The translations under genes and the position numbers were made by a program. 61,937 nucleotides of DNA from contig DETK01000035.1 of the NCBI GenBank assembly GCA_002361615.1, forward strand, positions 26,508 to 88,444, read 5' to 3'. Position 1 is the stretch's first letter. Every line of letters starts with the position of its first letter. Below, one piece after another: positions 49,985 through 56,407 of the stretch. The notes below the pieces were generated by a model, which searched no databases, was not told the DNA's origin, and was given only the letters and a program-made list of their open reading frames with translations. This stretch comes from Bacteroidales bacterium UBA3290. GTDB lineage: Bacteria > Bacteroidota > Bacteroidia > Bacteroidales > UBA932.

Positions 49985-50329
49985 TTATTTCTTCAGCAGT
50001 TCGTCGATATGCTCCACGTAATCGAGCGAGTCGTCGAGATAGAACGACAGTTCCGGCACGATGCGCAGCTGCTTGGCCACCCTGCGGCCCAGCTCGCCGC
50101 GCAGCCGGGAGGTCTCTTCTTCGAGCCGCTGCATCACCGCTTCGGCTTTCGTGGAAGGGAAGATGCTGACATAGACCTTGGCCAGGGCCAGGTCGGGCGT
50201 GATTTTCACGCCGCTGACGGTGAGCAGGGCGCCGTCGTAGGCGGCCATGCCGCGGGCGCGGATGATTTCCGCCAGGTCTTTCTGGATCTGCCGCGCCACT
50301 TTCTGCTGTCTTGTGGTCTCGCTTTCCAT
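49985..50329 (-). CDS. rbfA: Ribosome-binding factor A
   Basis: A 114-residue KH-fold protein that assists 16S rRNA 5' end maturation and cold adaptation. SETTRQQKVARQIQKDLAEI at the N terminus, TVSGVKITPDLALAKVYVS and LRIVPELSFYLDDSLDYVEH are characteristic. ATG 50329 is chosen; the in-frame extension to 50491 lies within tyrS. It follows tyrS by 8 bp and precedes the Lol permease by 13 bp; rbfA-lolC pairing is common in this phylum. Confidence 0.95.
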   Translation of the reverse strand: MESETTRQQKVARQIQKDLAEIIRARGMAAYDGALLTVSGVKITPDLALAKVYVSIFPSTKAEAVMQRLEEETSRLRGELGRRVAKQLRIVPELSFYLDDSLDYVEHIDELLKK

Positions 50330-50337
50330 AGCCGGGT

Positions 50338-51639
50338 TTATGCGAATTTCAGGATGAAATAGTTCTTCTTGCCTTTCTGCACAAGGATGTACTTTCCGTC
50401 GAGCAGCAGTTCGTCCGTCAGCTGCAGGGCTGCATCGGATACCTTTTCCTTGTTGATGCTCAGGCCGCCGCCCTGGATCATCTTGCGGCATTCGCCCTTG
50501 CTGGGGAAGACATCCGTGCGCACGGCGAGCATCTCGAGGATGTCGCAGGGCAGGCTGTCACCCGGCAGAGTGAACTGGGGCACGTTGTTGAACACCGAGA
50601 GGAAGGTGCGCTCGTCCAGCGCCTTGAGCGCCTCGACAGTACCTTTACCGAAGAGCATCTGGGAGGCTGCCACGGCATTGTCGTATTCTTTCTGGCCGTG
50701 GACCATCACGGTCACTTCGCGTGCGAGGAGTTTCTGGAGCTCGCGGCGCTCTGGAGCTTCGCGATGGGCTGCAATGGCCTGCTCGATGGTTTCCCGGTCG
50801 AGCATCGTGAAGATCTTGATGTAGCGCTCGGCGTCCTCGTCGGAGACATTGAGCCAGAACTGGTAGAATTCGTACGGGGAGGTGCGCTCGGCGTCGAGCC
50901 AGACGTTTCCTTTCTCGGTCTTGCCGAATTTCGTGCCGTCGGCCTTGCGGATGAGCGGGCAGGTGAGGGCGAAGGCCTCGCCGCCGTCCATGCGGCGGAT
51001 CAGCTCGCTGCCGGTGGTGATGTTGCCCCACTGGTCGCTGCCGCCCAGCTGGAGGACGCAGCCCTTGTGCTTCCACAGCCAGTAGAAGTCGTAGCCCTGC
51101 ATCAGCTGGTAGCTGAACTCGGTGAACGACATGCCCTCGCTCGAATCGCGGGAAAGGCGTTTCTTCACGGAGTCCTTGGCCATCATATAGTTGACGGTGA
51201 TGTGCTTGCCGATGTCGCGGATGAAATTGATGAAGGAATAGTCCTTCATCCAGTCGTAGTTGTTGACCAGTTCGGCCTTGTTGGGGGCGTCGGAGTCGAA
51301 GTCCAGGAAGCGGGCCAGCTGGGCCTTGAGGCAGGCCACGTTGTGTGCGAGCGTCTCTTCGTCGAGCAGATTGCGCTCCGCCGATTTCATCGACGGGTCG
51401 CCGATCATGCCCGTGGCGCCGCCCACCAGGGCGATGGGCTTGTGGCCGCAGTTCTGGAAATGTTTGAGGATCATCACGCTGACCAGATGTCCGATATGCA
51501 GCGAGTCCGCTGTCGGGTCGATGCCTACATAGGCTGCCTGCGGACCTTCCATGAGTTTTTCTTCGGTTCCCGGCATGATGTCCTGGATCATGCCGCGCCA
51601 CTCAAGTTCCTTGACAAAATTCTTCATCGTATCTTCCAT
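50338..51639 (-). CDS. tyrS: Tyrosyl-tRNA synthetase
   Basis: A 433-residue class I synthetase. The HIGH-type motif is in ADSLHIGHLVSVM (near residue 46), the tyrosine pocket in LQLGGSDQWGNITTG, the KMSKS equivalent is KFGKT (DGTKFGKTEKGNV), and the C-terminal S4 domain begins near residue 370 (GECRKMIQGGGLSINKEKVS). MKNFVKELEW at 51627 is an alternative start four codons in. It lies 3 bp after the phosphopantetheinyl transferase gene. Confidence 0.96.
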   Translation of the reverse strand: MEDTMKNFVKELEWRGMIQDIMPGTEEKLMEGPQAAYVGIDPTADSLHIGHLVSVMILKHFQNCGHKPIALVGGATGMIGDPSMKSAERNLLDEETLAHNVACLKAQLARFLDFDSDAPNKAELVNNYDWMKDYSFINFIRDIGKHITVNYMMAKDSVKKRLSRDSSEGMSFTEFSYQLMQGYDFYWLWKHKGCVLQLGGSDQWGNITTGSELIRRMDGGEAFALTCPLIRKADGTKFGKTEKGNVWLDAERTSPYEFYQFWLNVSDEDAERYIKIFTMLDRETIEQAIAAHREAPERRELQKLLAREVTVMVHGQKEYDNAVAASQMLFGKGTVEALKALDERTFLSVFNNVPQFTLPGDSLPCDILEMLAVRTDVFPSKGECRKMIQGGGLSINKEKVSDAALQLTDELLLDGKYILVQKGKKNYFILKFA

Positions 51640-51642
51640 TTT

Positions 51643-52278
51643 TTATCCAACGACCCACACCATCACGTGGTTCTCAAACACCTCGTAGCTGAGCTCGAAC
51701 TCCAGCTCCGTGCCGTCCTTGTGCGTGAACGTGGCTTCGATCTGGCCCTCGTCGCGGGGGTTGAAACGCTCGACCTCGATCTGTTCGGCAAAGTCTACGC
51801 CGGAAATCGACATGCGCTTGTAGATGGCTTCCTTGGCGCACCAGTAGATGGCCAGCTGGAGGTTCTTCTTGCGCTCGTCGAGATCGTCGATCTCGTCTTC
51901 CGAGAGCGCTTTCTTCTCCACGGCCGAAAAGTCGCGGTCGAGACATTCGATGTCGATGCCCAGGTCCTCGTCGGGATGCAGGATGATGGCCACGAAGCGG
52001 TTCGTGTGGGAGATGCTGATCTCCATGGCCGTATTCTGCAGGTACGGCTTGCCGTTGTCGTGGTGGCCCAGGTAGAGCTTTTCGGGGAAAATCTCGTTGA
52101 GCAGGGCGCGCTCGGCCAGTTTCTCCTTGCGGCGGGCCTCGCTGCGGGTAAACGAGAGTTCCTCCAGTTCATCGTCCGGGACGGACGTGGAGGCCATCAG
52201 CTCTTCCTCGGTTTCGGTAATCTCCCAGACGTAAATCCGGGCGTCGTCGTCGAGTTCTTTTTTCAGGTAAAGTGCCAT
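51643..52278 (-). CDS. 4'-phosphopantetheinyl transferase superfamily protein
   Basis: A 211-residue Sfp-like protein. The magnesium-binding and catalytic motifs are LGIDIECLDRD (Asp pair) and WCAKEAIYKR (the W/FxxKEA motif), with SISHTNRFVAII matching the substrate histidine strand. It moves phosphopantetheine from CoA to an acyl carrier protein. The start MALYLKKELD at 52278 is preferred over MVFLQTT seven codons upstream. It lies between tRNA-Gln and tyrS, all on the minus strand; the target carrier protein is not in the window. Confidence 0.9.
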   Translation of the reverse strand: MALYLKKELDDDARIYVWEITETEEELMASTSVPDDELEELSFTRSEARRKEKLAERALLNEIFPEKLYLGHHDNGKPYLQNTAMEISISHTNRFVAIILHPDEDLGIDIECLDRDFSAVEKKALSEDEIDDLDERKKNLQLAIYWCAKEAIYKRMSISGVDFAEQIEVERFNPRDEGQIEATFTHKDGTELEFELSYEVFENHVMVWVVG

Positions 52279-52387
52279 AGTGGTTTGGAGAAACACCACA
52301 TGGCCGGAAGCCAGGATATTCGGCTCCCGTCGGTACTATTCAGACTACTCGGAGGTTCCACAGTGGTGTCTTCGTTGGTTAATCTTG

Positions 52388-52458
52388 TTGAGATATCAGG
52401 ATTCGAACCTGAACAAACAGAACCAAAATCTGTTGTGCTACCATTACACCATATCTCA
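52388..52458 (-). tRNA. tRNA-Gln (anticodon TTG)
   Basis: Folded on the minus strand: acceptor TGAGATA pairs with TATCTCA; the D arm contains TGTAATGGTAGCAC; the anticodon arm is ACAGA-TTTTGGT-TCTGT with anticodon TTG; the T arm is TCAGG-TTCGAAT-CCTGA. CCA is not encoded, and the discriminator is A. The R1-type hairpin modules begin directly upstream of its 5' end. Confidence 0.93.
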
Positions 52459-52682
52459 GTGTCTACTGGGGCCAAGGCCCCAGACCCCTCGCTCCAGCCT
52501 TGCTATCCCACGGGCTCGCCCTGCTCGGCTTCCGCTAGCGCCTGATGGCGCTTGGGTTTGCTGCCCGGTCTCCGCTAGCGGCTGATGCCGCTTGGCGTTC
52601 CGCTTTGGGGACTAAGCCACAAAGGTATTAATTATTTTTGATTATCGTTGGTTTTTGATGAAATCTGTTTTCAACCAGCCTT
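52459..52682. repeat. R1-type hairpin modules upstream of tRNA-Gln
   Basis: Three modules shared with R1 cores: GGGGCC-AA-GGCCCC (52468-52481, preceded by CTACT), GCGCC-TGAT-GGCGC (near 52537-52550) and GCGGC-TGAT-GCCGC (52578-52591), the last two both preceded by CCGCTA and followed by TTGG. No gene is present. The A/T-rich segment 52620-52670 may hold the tRNA-operon promoter, but no clear TAnnTTTG box is seen on the minus strand. Confidence 0.72.
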
Positions 52683-52738
52683 GCTTTTGCTGGAAGTCGA
52701 GTCAGCTATCGCGATAGCTGCGAGACTGGAGGCAAAAG
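52683..52738. repeat. Intergenic element R1, copy v (core-less)
   Basis: GCTTTTGC (52683-52690) and GGCAAAAG (52731-52738) with the terminal repeats joined directly through the perfect palindrome CAGCTATCGCGATAGCTG (52703-52720). It equals the termini of the longer R1 copies without the CAAAAACC-bounded core. It ends 11 bp from the stop codon of the ThiL-like gene. Confidence 0.82.
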
Positions 52739-52749
52739 TTATCTGATGG

Positions 52750-53736
52750 TTAATAGCCTTGGGCTTTGATGGGGAGTTCGGCGCCTTCGGGGGTGACCAG
52801 GACAGGGCCGACTTCGGGGCGGGCGAGGTGGCCGATGATTTCGAAGTCGTGGAATTCCTTGCGGAAGGTTTCGTGAGCGTCGATGGGGATGACGAAGAGG
52901 AACTTGTAGTCGTCGCCGCCGTTCATGGCGGCCGTCACGACGTCCATGTCGATCTCTTCGGCCATGGCGAAGGTCTGCGAGGAGATGGGGATCTTCTCGA
53001 GATAGACCTTGGCGCCGAGGCCGGTTTCGCGGGTGAGCCGGATGACGGCCTCGCCGAGGCCGCGGGTGAGGAAACAGCCGCGGGAGGGGATGATGCCCGC
53101 TTCGATGAAGCGACTGACCGTGTCGGGCTTGATCTCGGGGCTGAGATAGCTGGCCAGTACGGCTTTGTAGGGACTCAGGTCGGGCTGTTCGCCGGTGCCG
53201 GTGAACGCCACTTTCTCGCGCTCGAGCACGTGCAGGCCCATATAGGCGGCGCCTACGTGGCCGCTCAGGCAGAGCAGGTCCATGCTCTTGGCCGGCTGTG
53301 CCTTCTCCAGGACGGTCTTTTTCTGCAGACCTGTGGCCGACAGGCTGATGGCCAGGCCGTTGACCGAGGGGACGAGTTCCAGGGAGAGCTGCTTGATGCC
53401 GTGTTCGCGGCAGGCGGCCAGCATGCCTTCCCAAAGAGCGGCGACGTCTTCGTAGCAGAAGCGTTTCGACAGGCCGAGGACGACCGACAGGCCGTCCGGC
53501 TGGTGCAGGGCGGCGTAGAGTTCGCCCAGGACGCAGAGGACGGTCTTGTAGCCCAGGTGTTTGAGCGGTGTGTAGACCAGGTCGAAGTCGCAGCCTTCCA
53601 GCAGCAGTTTGTGGGCGCTGCGGACGGAACCTCTGCCGCCGGCGGGAAGGGTGGGGGTGTTGGTATAGCCGCTTCCTTCGAAGAGGCGTTCAAGGACGGC
53701 CTGTTTGCCGAGTTGTGCTATTTCCGTTCGGGACAT
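52750..53736 (-). CDS. ThiL/AIR-synthase-fold protein lacking catalytic motifs (probable pseudoenzyme)
   Basis: A 328-residue protein, full length for thiamine-monophosphate kinase and alignable by eye throughout: EIAQLGKQAVLERLF, LLLEGCDFDLVYTPLKHLGY, CLSGHVGAAYMGLHVLEREK, MNGGDDYKFLF and the end PIKAQGY are ThiL-like. However, the metal- and ATP-binding motifs are changed: GDDAA becomes GGRGS (33-37), TTDLL becomes AHKLL (41-45), SDIYAMN becomes GELYAAL (71-77), GGDT becomes LELV, and SDGL becomes TRGL (224-227). Five aspartate sites are lost while the scaffold stays intact and the frame is open. It is thus unlikely to be a kinase; a binding or regulatory role is possible. No thi genes are nearby. 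R1 copy v follows its stop. Confidence 0.8.
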   Translation of the reverse strand: MSRTEIAQLGKQAVLERLFEGSGYTNTPTLPAGGRGSVRSAHKLLLEGCDFDLVYTPLKHLGYKTVLCVLGELYAALHQPDGLSVVLGLSKRFCYEDVAALWEGMLAACREHGIKQLSLELVPSVNGLAISLSATGLQKKTVLEKAQPAKSMDLLCLSGHVGAAYMGLHVLEREKVAFTGTGEQPDLSPYKAVLASYLSPEIKPDTVSRFIEAGIIPSRGCFLTRGLGEAVIRLTRETGLGAKVYLEKIPISSQTFAMAEEIDMDVVTAAMNGGDDYKFLFVIPIDAHETFRKEFHDFEIIGHLARPEVGPVLVTPEGAELPIKAQGY

Positions 53737-53760
53737 CTTGTTGGGGTTTGATTCAGGCTG

Positions 53761-56211
53761 TTATTTGACGGGAAGGGTCCTGGTCGGGACGACGACGTTG
53801 CCCGCCTCGTCGTAGATGGTCAGGCTGATGCGGCCGCGCTCGACCTGGACGTCGAGCCGCGACTCGTTGTCGTTGACCAGGATGGGGAAGCCGTTGTTCA
53901 TCGTGCCGGCCGGGATGAAGTGATATTCGTGCAGGTCGGCGCCGATCATCAGGTCGACCCCTGCCTTGTCCAGGAGCGGGAGGAAGTTGTGGTTCATCCA
54001 GCTGTGCGGAACGAAATCGTCGGGCACGCCGAAATCGACCATCGGCGCGTGCATGATGCAGATCTTGACGGGTGCCTTGCGGAAGGCGGGCTCCTTCATG
54101 GCTTCCTCGGCCCAGGCCATCTGCTCGCGGAGGTATGATTCGTAGATCCGGTCGCCGGACAGGGCGAGGGAGTTCTTCACGCCGGTTTCGCCGCAGTCCA
54201 GCACGATGAAGGCGACGGGGCCTTCACGGAACGTATAGTAATACGGTGCCCCTTCGGCCTTCGGGAACACTTTCTCGACCAGCGTCACGCCGCTGCCGCG
54301 GCCTTCGTGATTGCCGCGGGCAAAGACGACGGGCAGGTCGGCGCCGCAATCGCCCAGCTGCCCGACCTCATAGCGGAGCAGGCTGTCGAGCGGCCAGTTG
54401 CCGGCCGAGATGATGTCGCCGTTGAGGACCAGGAAGTCGTTGTCCTTCACATTGATATCATCGAGTAGTGCGGCATAGTGGTCGAGACGCATATGGACAT
54501 CGTTCATGACGGTGAAGTGGCAGGTCTTGCGGTTGGGGTCGAAGGTCGTCACGTGGTGCCTTTCCGAAAGCATATCCCGTCCGTAGGCGGGACGGCGCGG
54601 ATTGGTGGGATCGACCACCCGGTTGCCGACGCGGTAGCCGTACTGAGCACCGCGCGAAAGGCCATCGACGCGGACGCTGTGGTAGGTGCCGAACAGTTTC
54701 CTTCCGGCATATTCCTCGTAGATCCGGCGTCCGTTGTCGAGCTGGACGAAGCCCTGGCAGGCGATGTCGGTCGACCAGAGGACGGTGAAGGCGTTTTCGC
54801 TCATGTCCGTCACCCAAGGACCATAGACCATGTGCGAATCCTGGGCTTCCGTGCGGGGCTTGGCCGGAACGACCGTGCTGTCGATGGGGTTTCCGTGTCG
54901 GTCCATCAGCATCAGGGCGATCCACTGAGGATTGACGTCCATGTGGATGGCGCTGACCGAGTGGGAGCCTTCGGTCCAGCGGAAGGCAATCTTGTCCTCG
55001 TTCTTCATCGGCGTTTCGGAGAAGTCGCGGCCGCGGTCGTTGTCGGAGGAGGAGGTCTGGATATAGACGGTGCCGGTGGTGCCGTCGGTGACCTGGTCGT
55101 CGTAGAGGGGCAGGGAACGCACGTACACGTGGTTGTTGCCGGCTACTGCCAGGTCGACGCCCATTTCATCGAAGACCCGGTGCCAGCGGGCGTACTGGTA
55201 GCTGTTTCCGGTGATGCCCGAGAACCACTCGTAGTGCATGCAGACCACCACGAAGGTGGGCGGATTCTCGCTGCCCCGCTCGAAGTGGATGCAGTTGCGG
55301 AGCCATTCTTCCGCCAGGGCGAACTCCTCGTTGTTGGTCGTATCCTCGGTGTTGAGCATGATGAACAGGGTATTGCCGTAGCGGAAATGGTAGCAGACGC
55401 CCATCTCCCGTTCATAGCCGTTCTGCGGGTAGTAGGAAGTCCCGACGAAGAACGGGTTCGGGAAAGCGAAATCGTGCGATACCTGGGACTTCCGCGTCCA
55501 GTTGTCGTGGTTGCCGTTGACCCGGGCCCAGAAGAATTCGTTGAAATTGTCTTCCTCGAACATCCGGCGCCAGAAGGAATAGCTGCCGCCCCAGGCCACC
55601 ACGTCGCCGGGGCTGAAGATCCAGTCGATCGAAGGGTCGAAGTCCTGCATCGTGTCGATCATGCCCATGGCGGCTTCGAGCCGGCCCGGAAGGGGCGTAT
55701 AGCTATGGAAGTCGGAAATGATGCAGGCCGACCAGCTGGGCGCGCCGGCCGTCCGGAAGAAATGTTCGGAACTCCGGGCAATGGGGGTATCTCCTTCCAT
55801 GGATTTCTCCAGGATGACATATTTGTAGTCCGTGTCGGGCTTGAGGTCCGTAACCATCACGCCGCACTTGGTGAAGACGGGGTCTTCTATGATGTCGCTG
55901 CCGTCGGGCGCTTTGGAAGAAAAGCCCCTGAACGCTTCGAAGCGCTTGTGCTGGGTAGGCGCGATGTCACGGGCGGCTTCCCAGTGCGTGTCGGCGACTT
56001 CGGTGAGCCGGACACAGGTATTCTTGAATGTGGTGTCGCACGACCAGCTGATGCACATCGCGACCGAGGCGTCGTCGCCCGGTCCGGTAGAGATGCTGAA
56101 GAGTTTGTCCGAGACGGGGAGGCCGGCGGGCGGCGGCGTGCTGGCCGACAGCACGACGATCGCCAGAGCGAGAAGGGCCTGGCGGAAGAAAGCGGTAAGC
56201 GGAGCGTTCAT
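53761..56211 (-). CDS. Secreted protein with two tandem purple-acid-phosphatase-like modules
   Basis: About 816 residues from ATG 56211 (signal MNAPLTAFFRQALLALAIVV). Each half has a fibronectin-like N-terminal part and a calcineurin-like phosphoesterase. First module: ISDFHSYTP (DxH), SPGDVVAWGG, VNGNHDNW, VCMHYEW and GNNHVYVR. Second module: MNDVHMRLD (DxH), NGDIISAG, ARGNHEGRG, IMHAPMVD and GADLHEYHF. Both metal sites look usable, though the last motif departs from the usual GHxH in each. It probably hydrolyses phosphate esters in the periplasm or outside. The ATG at 56235 is only a few bases from the promoter, so 56211 is preferred. Confidence 0.82.
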   Translation of the reverse strand: MNAPLTAFFRQALLALAIVVLSASTPPPAGLPVSDKLFSISTGPGDDASVAMCISWSCDTTFKNTCVRLTEVADTHWEAARDIAPTQHKRFEAFRGFSSKAPDGSDIIEDPVFTKCGVMVTDLKPDTDYKYVILEKSMEGDTPIARSSEHFFRTAGAPSWSACIISDFHSYTPLPGRLEAAMGMIDTMQDFDPSIDWIFSPGDVVAWGGSYSFWRRMFEEDNFNEFFWARVNGNHDNWTRKSQVSHDFAFPNPFFVGTSYYPQNGYEREMGVCYHFRYGNTLFIMLNTEDTTNNEEFALAEEWLRNCIHFERGSENPPTFVVVCMHYEWFSGITGNSYQYARWHRVFDEMGVDLAVAGNNHVYVRSLPLYDDQVTDGTTGTVYIQTSSSDNDRGRDFSETPMKNEDKIAFRWTEGSHSVSAIHMDVNPQWIALMLMDRHGNPIDSTVVPAKPRTEAQDSHMVYGPWVTDMSENAFTVLWSTDIACQGFVQLDNGRRIYEEYAGRKLFGTYHSVRVDGLSRGAQYGYRVGNRVVDPTNPRRPAYGRDMLSERHHVTTFDPNRKTCHFTVMNDVHMRLDHYAALLDDINVKDNDFLVLNGDIISAGNWPLDSLLRYEVGQLGDCGADLPVVFARGNHEGRGSGVTLVEKVFPKAEGAPYYYTFREGPVAFIVLDCGETGVKNSLALSGDRIYESYLREQMAWAEEAMKEPAFRKAPVKICIMHAPMVDFGVPDDFVPHSWMNHNFLPLLDKAGVDLMIGADLHEYHFIPAGTMNNGFPILVNDNESRLDVQVERGRISLTIYDEAGNVVVPTRTLPVK

Positions 56212-56246
56212 AGCGGAAGCAGGGTTCGATTTCATCGGATGAAATA

Positions 56247-56254
56247 CAAAGATA
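56247..56254 (-). promoter_or_regulatory. Promoter box of the tandem phosphatase gene
   Basis: TATCTTTG on the minus strand, 36 bp upstream of the preferred ATG at 56211. The rest of the 56278-56407 gap shows no recognisable cobalamin riboswitch upstream of nrdJ. Confidence 0.6.
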
Positions 56255-56407
56255 ACAAAAATTACCCCCGGAATCATTCACAATTTGCGTCTGGCGGGCC
56301 TCAAGTGCACAATGTTGATTTGTCTGTTGAAAAATTGCTTCCGCCACCCTCAGCACGGGCGTCAAATTCGCGTAACTTCGTACTCCGTTTTTTGAAAATA
56401 CTCCGTG

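Noticed and set aside
56278..56407. Cobalamin riboswitch upstream of nrdJ
   Set aside because: The gap is short and no B12-box-like conserved sequence or suitable fold could be recognised.
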